Shown: one piece after another, positions 10,964 to 21,746 of the stretch
Layout of the letters: each line of letters opens with the position of its first letter
Numbering within the stretch: the stretch's first letter is position 1
Assembly: GCA_025504975.1 (NCBI GenBank)
Contig: JANUWI010000001.1
Location: forward strand, 868,001 to 932,000
Direction of reading: 5' to 3'
Length of the DNA: 64,000 nucleotides
Source: Plenodomus lindquistii
Lineage: Eukaryota; Ascomycota; Dothideomycetes; Pleosporales; Leptosphaeriaceae
Notes under the pieces: model-generated
Told to the model about the DNA's origin: nothing
What the model saw: the letters and a program-made list of their open reading frames with translations, nothing else
Database searches by the model: none
Made by a program: the position numbers and the translations under genes

Positions 10964-13866
10964 ATGTCCAGCGCATCCCGCAACGAGTCCCCCTACGGAC
11001 AGGCCGAGGCATCGTCAAGTAGCACATGGAATGGGAAGCAGCCCGCAGTCGACGACGACTACAGCGATGAAGACGCCCTGTTGGCGAATGATGCTCTAGA
11101 GCGCGGCTTACCTGAGCAGTATGCGCTCCGGCCACCACTGCCAATACGTGTCGGCTGATGTGGGGTTATAGGGTTACGTTCAAGCGCAAACCGCAGCCAT
11201 CGACGCCCGCCTTCGCCTTGCCTCGCTTTCTGTCCTCTGGCGGAACCAGCAGTCGCGCATCACCCGTCCCCCGCTCACGACTCGACAATCTGCGCGGCCA
11301 TGCCACCTCCAGCGACTCGACCGATCTGATCCTCAATTACCTCGATACCCCTGGCAACGCGGGCGACCACCTTCAAGACACCAAGGATGCGACAGGCCTA
11401 GACTGGTACGTCGAGGGCCCTGGCCGGCGAGTCGGCTACGACGACCTCACAGCCATAGACTGGATCTTCGAGTACGCCAAGGAGCGACAACGGCTTCGCT
11501 ACCTGTACACAAGCGCGAGTGGTGTGCTGGGCCACATCAAGCAGCTCGCAGATGCAAGCCAGGTGTGGATCATCCTCGTCGCCGCTGGTGTACTGAGTGG
11601 CGCCATCGCCGCATTCATCGACGTTGCGAGCGACTGGCTGGCAGATCTCAAGACGGGGTACTGTCGCAATGGACAAGGAGACGGGCGATTCTACCTCAAC
11701 AAAACGTTTTGCTGCTGGGGATATACCGAGATGCAAGAATGTCATGATTGGAATTATTGGGGGCAGGCCATGGGAATTGGAAGCTTGGGCGGGAGATGGG
11801 TTGTCGAGTATATCATTTTTGTGCTGTATTCGGTATGTTAAGTCTGATATGTGATCTGCACTGGATGTTGGTATGGTTCGCTAACACGATACAGGTCCTA
11901 TTTGCTGCATGCGCCAGCCTTTTGGTGCGCGAGTTCTCCCCCTACGCAAAGCATAGCGGTATACCTGAGATCAAGACGGTGCTTGGGGGTTTTGTCATAC
12001 GCCATTTCTTGGGCGGCTGGACATTGGTCACGAAGACCATCGGGCTCGTACGAAGACCTCTGCTCGCACAACAGGCTCATCGCTAACTTGAACAGTGTTT
12101 AGCTGTTGCATCTGGACTTTGGCTGGGTAAAGAGGGTCCCCTGGTGCACGTAGCATGTTGCTCTGCGAACCTTTTCATGAAACTTTTCAGCAACGTGAAC
12201 GGCAATGAAGGTGGGCCAAATTTCGTCTTTAAACATGGGATTTTCCACTAACAGCGTAATAGCGCGCAAACGAGAAGTGCTCTCTGCCGCTGCTGCTGCC
12301 GGTATATCGGTTGCTTTCGGCGCACCTGTAGGAGGTGTGCTTTTCAGTCTCGAGCAGCTTTCGTACTACTTCCCTGACAAGACCATGTGGAGTAGTTTCG
12401 TCTGCGCCATGGTCGCCGCTGTAACACTACAGCTGTGTAACCCGTTCCGCACAGGCAAACTTGTCCTGTACCAGGTCACATATCACAGTGGCTGGCACGA
12501 CTTCGAGCTAGTGCCTTTCGCTTTCTTAGGCATACTCGGTGGTCTCTTTGGAGGCCTCTTCATCAAACTCAACATGGGCGTGGCTGAATGGCGCAAGAAC
12601 CGAACATACCTCAAAGGACCCGTAATTGAGGTGGTGGTGGTGGCATTTGTCACGGCACTAATCAACTACCCTATCAAATTTATGCGAGCGCAAGCCTCTG
12701 AACTCGTACACATACTGTTCGCAGAATGCGCCGACCTGACAGAAGATACGCTTGGTCTCTGCAAGTCTGGCAAAGCCAACACTGGAGTCATCACGCTCCT
12801 TCTCATCTCATCAGGGCTCGGCATTATCCTCTCTAGCTTCACCTTCGGCCTCCAGATTCCCGCCGGCATCATTCTCCCCTCCATGGCCATTGGTGGCCTC
12901 TTCGGCCGTGCTGTAGGCCTCAGCCTCGAAGTTTGCCAACAAGCCTGGCCAAGCCTATTTATCTTCTCCTCCTGTGAGCCCGACATACCCTGCGTAACGC
13001 CTGGTACCTATGCCATTGTAGGCGCAGCTTCCGCTCTCGCAGGCACAACACGAATGACCGTCTCCATCGTAGTCATCATGTTCGAACTCACCGGCGCGCT
13101 GACCTATGTCCTACCCATCATGATTGCTGTCATGATCAGTAAATGGATCGGTGACGCCATTTCCCCGCGCGGCATTTACGAATCCTGGATCCACTTCAAC
13201 GGGTATCCCTACCTCGATAACCGCGACGATAACGGGAGCTCGATCCCCGACGTTCCAGCCGCACATGTGATGACACGCATGGAAGATCTCACCGCCATCA
13301 CAGCGACAGGTCACACCATCGCTTCCCTGCGCGCTCTACTCTCCCAACACCGCTTTCGCGGCTTCCCCGTTATCGACAACTCCCGCGACGCCTTGCTACT
13401 CGGCTACATCTCCCGCACTGAGCTCACATACGCTCTGCACGCCGCTCTATCACCCACCCGTACCCCCCCTCTCTCCTCCGATACAGAAGCGTATTTCTCG
13501 CACCAACCCCTATCTGATCCTTCTACGAGCCTCGATCTCAGACCGTGGATGGATCAAATGCCCATTACGCTAAATGCAAAAGCTAGTTTCCAACTTACCG
13601 TCTCCATGTTCCAGAAATTGGGGCTGCGGTACGTGGTATTTATAGAGAGAGGTATGCTCAGGGGACTGTTGACGAAAAAAGATGTGTGGTTTGTGTTGGA
13701 TGGGATGGGAGAGGATGACGGGGAGGAAGGGGGCGCGGCGGTTGGCATGGGGAGGGGTGGGTTGAGGGAGGAGCGAGAGGGGTTAGGAGACGGGAGTGAG
13801 GAGAGGGGGTTGTTAGGTAGTGAAGACGGGGAGGAGGATAGCTTTATCGGGGAAGGTAGGAGTTGA
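10964..13866 (+). CDS. CLC-family chloride channel/transporter with C-terminal CBS domains
   Basis: Anion channel or H+/Cl- antiporter of endomembranes. Five exons: 10964-11118, 11172-11832, 11895-12047, 12096-12210, 12263-13866; 895 residues. Splicing restores the selectivity-filter regions: HSGIPE (292-297, the first Gly replaced by His) and GKEGPLVH with gating glutamate E336. The later filter region is QIPAGIILPS. After E392 the position that usually holds the proton glutamate is Gln (FSLEQLSYYF). About ten hydrophobic helices are followed by two CBS motifs (VPAAHVMTRMEDLTAI and a final RGMLRGLLTKKDVWF). The tail is Gly/Glu-rich. The first intron is short (53 nt, GTATGC donor, GCTGAT branch, TATAG end) and was chosen because it alone keeps the frame. 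Confidence 0.92.
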
Positions 13867-14743
13867 TAGTACATTGAGATAGAGTTACCATCACGTTGTG
13901 CAGAAGGGATCAATACTGAAGTGTGGGTGCGCGTAGCTTGGCTTTGTGATTTAAAACCTGAGGTATCTGTGCCAATGGTCTGACCAAGGTTCAGGACATG
14001 TGAAAGAAGCCTTGCACAACCGTAAGCAAGCTTCGTAACGATCGCGAGCACGGCCGAACAGATGAATGTTCCAAGGTAGACACGTGTCTTGGGCATGTGA
14101 TCGCAACAGAGTTCTACACGGCCGTTCCAAGGTTACACTCAGCACTGAGCGCTTGCTGTCCCATCCTGGAAGCGCTTGCGAACAAGCTGCAAGCAGTGTA
14201 CTGACTGCAGCAGCCGAGGCGTCTACTCTACCGTGATAGGAGAGCTTTAAACCTAATCGTTGCCATCGCCAAGTCCATCGTCATCGAATCGCGATTCGTT
14301 GTTGCTTCGCCTTGCTGGTCGGGGTGGGGAAGCGGTCCAGTCAGAATGTTGGCGTATGGTGGGGAGGTGGGGGGGCTATGCGCTGCGCTCGAGGTCTGCC
14401 CTGCACTTGCATGTGTTAGGAAAAGCCGGGCGCTGCCGTCGCGGACGTCTGGCCTGGCTGACAGACCGACATTCGCGCTTTGTCCGTTTCAACAACCATT
14501 CACCATTCTTCACAATCGTTTCAACAACTGTTTTGACGACCGTCACCCTTTCATCCACCCCCCACACAGACTGAAGACTACCAACCTTCACATGAGTGCC
14601 TCGAGCCTTTGACGCACGGGTAGCGGCAATGCCTGGAATCCTGCATGCGATACGAACAGGACGCCGGATACGCCTCGCACGCTGAACAAGCATTCTAACC
14701 TCGTATACTACATTGTGTGCGAAAACTACATTCATTTACAGAG
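13867..14743. other. Intergenic, probable 5' leader intron of the lipase gene
   Basis: Nothing coding recognised. Just before the lipase ATG there is CTAACC followed by ATTTACAG, which looks like the 3' end of an intron in the 5' leader (donor perhaps GTAGCG near 14620). Confidence 0.45.
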
Positions 14744-16687
14744 ATGCGCGGTGATCCGAATCCTGGCATGGGGCAGTTCGTGGTCGAGCCTGAGCAGCCG
14801 AGGCGAAGGAGGAAATCGTCGCATTCGTCAACCAAGTCCTCCAAACCACGACCTATCTTGAGGGAGCAATCGAGAGGAGCACCGCCGATTCCCGTCGAGT
14901 CGTTTTTGCAGGACTATGCACCGCCGACTCAAGCTGCGTGGATGCACTATGGTGACAATGTTCAGTCACCGCCCGTTCAGCCAGTGAGGCCGCAGCCACC
15001 ACCAGGCTATCGCACCTATCCTGCGAGTGCACCGCAGCACCGGCCTCCCTATCTTTCACCATATGGCCAAGCTCATGGGTTTGTGTCTGCGCAGCCTCTT
15101 GCTTCGTATCCAAGTCAGTCCACTATCCGCCTTGCGCCCGCCGCACCGCAGAAGCCCAATGATGGACCTTTCAGAGAGCAATGGGACAGGATGGATCGCA
15201 TGGCTGCCAAGTCATTTACGAACCTCAAAGACAGCGCTGGGAAGACTGTGACGAAGATGACCGCGAACTACATCGAGCGCCCTACGCATCTGGTTGCCAT
15301 GAAAAGTATGCAGACGCTTTGTAAGGGGGCAGCACTTTGCGATGTCATCAGCTCCAAGTTTGATGCTGTCATCACTAGTATCGATGACGAGAAGTTCAGC
15401 GGGAAAGAGCAGGATCTCATCATCTACGACGATCAGCCGCAGCCAGTGCGACCACCACAGTCTCAGCAACAGTCTACGACGAGCCCGCCAGTCGGTGGCC
15501 TCAAGGGCGCAAATTCGAGCTACGTGGACCCGAATCTCGGTGAGCAGAAAGGTTCAAACCACTTTTCGAAAGTATGGCTATACTCCAACTCGCGCCTTCC
15601 GCCACATCTCCCTCCTTTTAAAGTCTACATGCCGACGTATCCGCTGCTCTGTCTGGCTGCAACCTATTCTGAGCGCGCCTACACTCCACCGGGCTCGAAG
15701 AAAGCTGGTGAATTAGAGACCCACATTCCGGCAGACTGGCGTTCCGGCACCAAAGCCATGGTACTCAAAGCTGTCCCCGTGGAAGATTTAAACACCATTG
15801 TCTTCGCGATCCGCGGCAGTCAGACATTCATGGACTGGGCCGTAAACTACAACTCTGCGCCTTCCAGCCCCGAGAAGTTTCTGGATGATCCAGATAATCT
15901 CTGCCATGCAGGGTTCCTCTACGTCGCCAAGAAGATGATTAAACCTGTCGCTGATCGTCTGCGCGTCCTCTTGCAAGAGAACCCTGCCCGCTCAAACTGC
16001 AGCCTTCTCATCACCGGTCATTCAGCGGGAGGTGCGGTAGCAGCACTCCTCTACGCGCACATGATGTCCACCAAGATAAACTCAGAGTTGAACTACCTCA
16101 CCTCCTTCTTCAAACGCGTACACTGTATTACCTTTGGCGCGCCGCCTGTCAGTCTGCGCGCGCTGAAGAAGCCCGAGGATAAACGGCATCGCAAAAGTCT
16201 CTTCTACAGCTTCATCAACGAGGGCGATCCCATTCCGCGCGCAGACAAAAATGTACTGAGGAGTCTCCTCAAATTGTACACCACGCCTGCACCTAGCGTG
16301 ACGACGCTCGGTGCGACGATGCCTGGCATGTCGAAAGTCAAGCTCAATCAGCAACCTCCCCCCACCGCACCGGCCTCAAAGACGAAATCAAAGATACGAC
16401 TCACGCGTCCGTCAAAATGTTCTTTACAGACGCAGAGCACGGTGGCGTCAACGGCCACGGCGCCCGCATGGCCCATTCCGCCATGCACGCTCGCGCCAGC
16501 GGGACGATTAGTGGTGCTCAGACAGATACCGGGGAGTCGAAGTGAAGACGATGTTGAGGCTGTGACGGTGGATGAGGAGGTGTTGAAGAAGGTGGTGTAT
16601 GGGGATTTGCTGAAGCATCAGATGAAGGTTTACAAGAGGAGGATTGATGGGGTTGCTACCAGGGCCGTCACAGTGAATGGGGTGTGA
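14744..16687 (+). CDS. Class 3 (alpha/beta-hydrolase) lipase-like protein
   Basis: Predicted cytosolic acylglycerol or phospholipid hydrolase, 647 residues, one coding exon. The N-terminal 250 residues are Pro/Gln/Ser-rich and low in complexity, with a short conserved-looking block (TNLKDSAGKTVTKMTANYIE). The catalytic half holds the lipase 3 fold: VFAIRGSQTFMDWAVN (oxyanion region), LLITGHSAGGAVAALLYAH with nucleophile S427, and FGAPPVS. A likely Asp is in INEGDPIPRAD, and the late block WPIPPCTLAPAGRLVVLR is typical of fungal cytosolic class 3 lipases. No signal peptide. The frame is open back to 14717, but the first ATG is at 14744, directly after a probable leader-intron acceptor. An overlapping open frame at 16311-16511 is a shadow. 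Confidence 0.85.
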   Translation: MRGDPNPGMGQFVVEPEQPRRRRKSSHSSTKSSKPRPILREQSRGAPPIPVESFLQDYAPPTQAAWMHYGDNVQSPPVQPVRPQPPPGYRTYPASAPQHRPPYLSPYGQAHGFVSAQPLASYPSQSTIRLAPAAPQKPNDGPFREQWDRMDRMAAKSFTNLKDSAGKTVTKMTANYIERPTHLVAMKSMQTLCKGAALCDVISSKFDAVITSIDDEKFSGKEQDLIIYDDQPQPVRPPQSQQQSTTSPPVGGLKGANSSYVDPNLGEQKGSNHFSKVWLYSNSRLPPHLPPFKVYMPTYPLLCLAATYSERAYTPPGSKKAGELETHIPADWRSGTKAMVLKAVPVEDLNTIVFAIRGSQTFMDWAVNYNSAPSSPEKFLDDPDNLCHAGFLYVAKKMIKPVADRLRVLLQENPARSNCSLLITGHSAGGAVAALLYAHMMSTKINSELNYLTSFFKRVHCITFGAPPVSLRALKKPEDKRHRKSLFYSFINEGDPIPRADKNVLRSLLKLYTTPAPSVTTLGATMPGMSKVKLNQQPPPTAPASKTKSKIRLTRPSKCSLQTQSTVASTATAPAWPIPPCTLAPAGRLVVLRQIPGSRSEDDVEAVTVDEEVLKKVVYGDLLKHQMKVYKRRIDGVATRAVTVNGV

Positions 16688-17602
16688 CGTAGAGGACGTA
16701 CGGGCGGTGATGCTTTGTGCACTTTGTTCTCGGATGAGTGAAATTTGACAATGTGATTCCTCCCACTGTAGCTTCAAGAGGACTGCGGTGTGAAATTGGA
16801 TGGGGCGGTCGATCTAGGAGAGATATTTGCCGGCTTCGAAGACGTATGGTTGGGCTCGAGGCGTGCGATGTGCTGTTACGTTTCCACAGACCGTGTGATG
16901 TTTTCTTAAATGTCAATCCCAGTCCAAGACAATACATTCATCCAAAATTCGATGCGCATTATCCCCACCTAGACTCGTTCGCTTCAGCCAGCCACAACTG
17001 TTACGGTTGAACATGTCATTTGAAGTCTATTGAAGGAACGCACTTTATCGAACTAGACACGGCTGGACTCGCTTGCTAATTCAAACCACATCACGTACCC
17101 ACAGCCGATATCTTGTATATTGTACAACATGCTCAAGACTCGTTGAAAACCTGGGCGGGTCGATCCACCGCTGGCTTGGGAGGAGGTGGCTGGTAAAGGG
17201 GAATTGGAAGTGGGCTGGTTGCTGATTGCTGATTGCAGAAAGTACGACTTCTTCATGTTTCAGTGTATTGGTGCTTGGAAGACACGCTCTCCTTCCCACT
17301 CACGTAAATGCTGTGTTTCCCGCTATATACTCTTCTAGACCAGTTGTCGAAGCAACATCGCTCGTTATGATTGGTTGTCGCACATTGTCGTGTTTCTTTT
17401 CGAACAAGGTTTGATATACGCTTTGAGTACTGGGTCATTCCTTATGTCATTTATTCAGTGAGGCTTGCCTGTGTATCCAATGAAGCATACCCACAATACA
17501 ACTTCGTGGTTTGAATCTCATCCTTTGTATCTGTATCCTGTCATCTGGGTATCATTCTCCATGCTCCGTTTCTCAACCGATCCATCATCTCCATTCACTC
17601 CC
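16688..17602. other. Intergenic, no gene seen
   Basis: Convergent 3' region between the lipase and Med22 genes. Only short unconvincing frames. Confidence 0.55.
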
Positions 17603-18315
17603 TCACGTCTCCATCTTCTTCTCCCCCTCCTCACCCATCCCATTCTTCCCACTCTCCTCCTTCTCAACCCTCTTAACAGGCCCGCCCTTGGCCAGGCTCT
17701 CCAGCATCTCCGCAACCGCCATCGCCTTCCGCCGACTCTCCTCCTCGTCCTTCGGATCACTCAGCGTATCGAGACCCCCAAATAACCAGAGTTCTTGTAG
17801 ATCGCGAATGAGCGTCGCTAGGTCTTGTGCCGTTTTGATCTGTCATGTCACAGTGTCAGTCAGTCTACATGGTTTCGTTACACCCCCCGCCCCCTACCTC
17901 CACCGCTCGCAGAGAACATAAGAGAGAGAGTGTGTGTCAACCTACCAAGCCCCTAGCCTCCCCCCTAATCCCCATTTCCCTCCCCGCACTTGTCGCATAG
18001 TCCAGCCCGGGCTCCAGTTCCTCCACGTTACTGTAATTGCTCGCATCCGCCAATCTCGCAAGACGCAGGATGTTGCTCAGATAGCCGTTACCAGCCCAGG
18101 GATCGGGGTTGCGGACGTCGGTTATGGCGTTGCAGAGGGACTCTGTTTTGTCTGCGGATATGCAATTAGTGAGTGCAGGGGAGGTGGGGGCAGAAATGCT
18201 TGGGAGGGTGGAGGACGGTAGCAATGCTGGAGGCAGAGGTAGGGCAATGGGGATTGTGAGAGGGTTACGAAGACGTACTGAGTAGGGCTTCTTTTGTGCG
18301 GTCGGAAGGGTTCAT
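17603..18315 (-). CDS. MED22: Mediator complex subunit 22 (Srb6/Med22)
   Basis: Head-module subunit of Mediator, which links activators to RNA polymerase II. Three exons, 18315-18279, 18151-17946 and 17839-17603, give 159 residues, normal for the family. The recognisable core is IKTAQDLATLIRDLQELWLFG, the Med22/Srb6 signature helix, here at the start of exon 3. Upstream are a start of MNPSDRTKEALL, a helix with ILRLARLADASNYS, and VEELEPGLDYATSA. Splice frames agree in all three joints (donors GTACGT and GTAGGT). The C-terminal tail is Lys/Glu-rich. The N-terminal helices diverge from yeast, so the call rests mainly on the ELWLFG block and length. Confidence 0.82.
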
Positions 18316-19473
18316 GGTGGTTGGTTTGGGGAGGGTGTGGTAGTGGGTGAGGGATGTGGAGGAGGTTTCGAATCGTGTCGCGAAGTCGCGTCGGGAATTC
18401 GAGGCTTATCGATAGCGGCGGGAACAAGATATGCAGGGTCTAAGCTTAGTGTGCCTCGGCAAGAGCTAGAACGCAGATTCACTTGTGCTTTGTAATAGAC
18501 CACGTTCGATGAAGTATTACTTTGAGATGTTGGTATTTTTTTCTCAAGGTGAAGGATATTCCTAGTTACTTGTCTTCGGTACATATATTGCTGAGGACTG
18601 TCTTTTATGAAGAGGGAAATGACAACCAAGATATCAAAGTTGTAATACTTGCAAGTCGTGCAGCGTTCAAGATAGTACAGTGTATGTCCTCACCAAACAA
18701 TACATGTTCTAGAAATGACTCTTTCATATCAATACCCCACCATGATTCACAACGCTGTAATAAGATTCTCGATATGTATATCGCCTGGTGGGTCTCTCCA
18801 CTCCGCGGGACGACCGTGCCCGTCCCGTCTCGCACAGACAAGGCCCACTGCAGTGCCGCCGCTTGGACGCTCAGACTCGGTCTGCAACACCACGCCTCTA
18901 AATAGGACATTATGGCAAGTCACGACCCGCCAAGCCATCCTTTTCGACAAGTGACCTTTCTCGTATTTTGTTGGTCGGATTCCACGCTATGACCTCGAAC
19001 AGTGCGGGTCAGAAGCAGGATTTCCCACGAGCCGAAGGCATGCAGGATTGGGCAGGGTAGCGAGACCGAGATTGAACGCCGCGGCCACACGGTCATGCAG
19101 ATGCATTCTGGTACTACATACCTTTTACGGTCGTTCAATAACCTGCTGCAGCAGTGTGATGCAGTGACTTTGAGTCGGCGCTGCCCAATCCAGGTCAATA
19201 AACGCCACATATGTCCTCTTTGTGCTGGTAGTCTTATGTGGGACGCATGTGGCGTTAATGAGGCGAGCTGAGATGGGAGTGAACGGATTATTATTCCTAC
19301 CATAGAAAGAGGGCAATCGTACATCGATTGCTGTGTTTGAACATTGATGTCGAGTTGATTTCTCGAAGCGGTACCCTTGCATGTTGCTTATGACTGCCAG
19401 CACCAAATCCAGGTGATCGGACGGACCTATGTACAGAAAGGAGATTCATTGTTTAGGCTGCTCGGTAGCCGCA
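18316..19473. other. Intergenic, no gene seen
   Basis: Region upstream of Med22 and downstream of the unknown minus-strand gene. Open frames of about 100 codons near 18605 and 19125 lack supporting features. Confidence 0.5.
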
Positions 19474-20333
19474 TCAAAGAGTGCTGACGTTGCTCCGTCT
19501 ACTAAAGTGGAGCCAACTCATTCTATTCTTATGGCGAGGCGGGTCAGACGCAGTGATGACTTCACTGTATTTGGGGGCTTTCGTCAAGTTTACTTGTGGG
19601 AAGTCCGGTCGAATAGTATCCAGAGATCCACTGCTTGGACTATACGATGACGAAGAGCTCTCTGGGGAGTAATCAGAGTGTGTACTGAGTGGGAATGGCA
19701 CAGGAGACTTACGGGAAGAGGAACGGCTAGAGTTTGTCGCTGGCAGATCCGTGGGTTCTATTCGCAGATAAGCCATGGAAATCACGAACATCTGGCGGAT
19801 GACCTACCATCCAACAAAGAAACCGTTGACAGAGGACTCTTTCGGACAACCATTGATGATCTGTTACTTGTTGTGCGATTTGGCCGTGGACGATAGGCTA
19901 ATATCGAATCGACGGCGACAACACTATCGTGGATTGGCAATGTGTGATTCTTCTGGACTGGTCGGTCAGTCTGAGGGCTTGGCTGTGATGGTCTGTTCTC
20001 CGTTTGAAGCCGTTCTATCACACTATCAATGTACACTGGATCGCGACGTGGACCGCCTATATTTGTTGGACGCTCGTGGTGGCCATCTGGGAGTATTCTT
20101 GAGTAGACTGGTGCATTGAGGTTGTGAGGTCGACGAGGGTTGAGATGTGCTGGTACAAGTGGTGCTGGGGTTGCTGCCTTCTTCCTTCTGGCTGCCTTGA
20201 TTCTGGCTTGTAACTCCTGAGCACTGACGGTGTGTGGTTTAGGGGTCTCGTATGTATCGAGGCCATTGATTGTGCCTGCAGCACCGTTTGCTGAGTATGG
20301 TCTTCTGTAGGGTCGCAGAGGTATTTGCGCCAT
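19474..20333 (-). CDS. Unknown Ser/Pro-rich protein, two exons
   Basis: I do not recognise a family. Exons 20333-19808 and 19757-19474 join in frame (donor GTAGGT, acceptor GCGAATAG) to give 269 residues. The protein starts MAQIPLRPYRRPYSANG. It has a basic helix (SAQELQARIKAARRKKAAT), an Arg/Pro-rich middle, a Ser-rich stretch (SPESSSSSYSPSSGS) and a C-terminus with MSWLHFSRRSNVSTL. It has no signal peptide or membrane helix and looks mostly disordered. The frame is open for another 65 codons upstream of the chosen ATG, but that part does not look coding. A real gene is supported by the open, spliceable frame on both sides of the intron; function unknown. Confidence 0.55.
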
Positions 20334-21240
20334 ATCCTCGGTGTAGGGCTTCGTTAAACTATAGTTTCTAGCGGATAAAGTACATAGGCGGAGGGATGTT
20401 TCAAAGTAGGTTGAGAGGAGCCCGGCTCTTGGGAGGTGACTGTAATCTATAATCAGTAGACACTTCCCAACAAACTGGCAGGATGCTTGCGTAGCGTAAG
20501 CTGCCTGTCGGTGCGCCGTCGTTATCACAATTTCAAGTGGACCAGAATTGAGACCTGCGGCCAGGATGGCCTGACGCTAAGATTGTTGATAAAGACCCCG
20601 AAAGGACATTAGCTCCCGTGTAGAGATTAGCCTGACGGGCCGTATCAAGGATGCCTGCTTGGTCATGCATGCCGAGTTTAGATTCGGATGTCGAAGGTTG
20701 ATGTTGTGGTGCCGAGGCGTGGGATACACGGCCACTTGTAGCTAGGTCGTGCGCCAGCTGGACGGAAGCTGCTCCCGCCCGTAAGCATCTGGTTCTGGCA
20801 TGGAGAGGGTGCATTAGGGCATCTAAAGTTAGCGAGCATGGGGATGGATGTTTCCACGTTGGCGAGGACTGGAATGAATCGATGTTGTGTCACCACCGAA
20901 TTTCTGGGGTGAACAGCACATGTGAGGGAGGCTGCTGTCACGTGGCAGTCAACAAACGAGGGGTGAAGCGTGGTGCCAAGACAGCAGGGCATTGCGTCAG
21001 GCAATGATGGGATGGGATGGACAGGGCAAGAGCGTCCGGGTGCACACCACATGCACACGAGACGCCTGGTGTGAAGCACAGTCGACTTGTATCTAGACAT
21101 CTAGACAACCTACCCCGCAGAACATTGTTAGCCCAGACGTCCCGTGTGCACATTGCCGTCGACGCGGTCCAGCAGCCAGGGTTCCGTTCAGTCGTGTTGC
21201 GGCTCTTGCGAGGTGCGCTGCCGCGGCCCAGGCCAGCCAG

Positions 21241-21269
21241 AGTCTAGCGAGTCTAGCGAGTCTAGCGAG
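21241..21269. repeat. Tandem 9-mer AGTCTAGCG, about 3.2 copies
   Basis: Three perfect copies in a row plus two bases, about 480 bases before the PP4 subunit start codon. Confidence 0.85.
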
Positions 21270-21330
21270 GTCTCTATCTTATCCGCGGGCAGATCGAGTT
21301 AGGCCGGCACAGCCTACAGGGCACACTGCA

Positions 21331-21353
21331 AGTGCACAGTGCACAGTGCACAG
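21331..21353. repeat. Tandem 7-mer AGTGCAC, about 3.3 copies
   Basis: Three perfect copies, each containing the palindrome GTGCAC, in the leader of the PP4 subunit gene. Confidence 0.85.
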
Positions 21354-21746
21354 GCACCTCGCGCCCAGCCTGCGTGCGCTTCCGAGCCACCAGCCAACGA
21401 CTCCACGACGCGACAAACCACCGCTGCCCTGCCCTCGCCCGCCCGCGCTGCCCTCGCCCGCTCGTCATCGCGCGCTGCCTGCTTGTTGCCGTGCGCTCCA
21501 GGTCCGCCCCTCGTCTGGCCCGCCCCGCCTGCCACGTCGCCGCCGCCGCCGCCGCCGCGCACCCTTGGCCGCCAGCCTCGTCATTGCGAGCGCGCATCGC
21601 AACGGCCCGCCCGCATATCCATCACGCCCCCCGCTGCCCGACCCTCCACACGCTCACCCAGCCGTCGCGCATCCGTCGCAGTCGTCTCGCCTCACTCCGG
21701 CCAGGGCCACTGATCCCTCCGGAGTGCCCTCGCGCCTGCCGCCTCC

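Larger units (their letters stand above)
20334..21746. other. Divergent intergenic region with GC-rich leader of the PP4 subunit gene
   Basis: The last 450 bases are strongly C/G-rich and give overlapping long frames in all plus-strand phases, a composition effect and not coding. Two short tandem repeats are listed separately. Confidence 0.55.

Noticed and set aside
16311..16511. Frameshift suspected in the lipase because a second open frame overlaps
   Set aside because: The main frame gives WPIPPCTLAPAGRLVVLR and a normal C-terminus, so it is intact.
17490..17530. GGTTTGAATCTC, similar to a tRNA T-loop
   Set aside because: No matching acceptor, D-arm or anticodon stems upstream.
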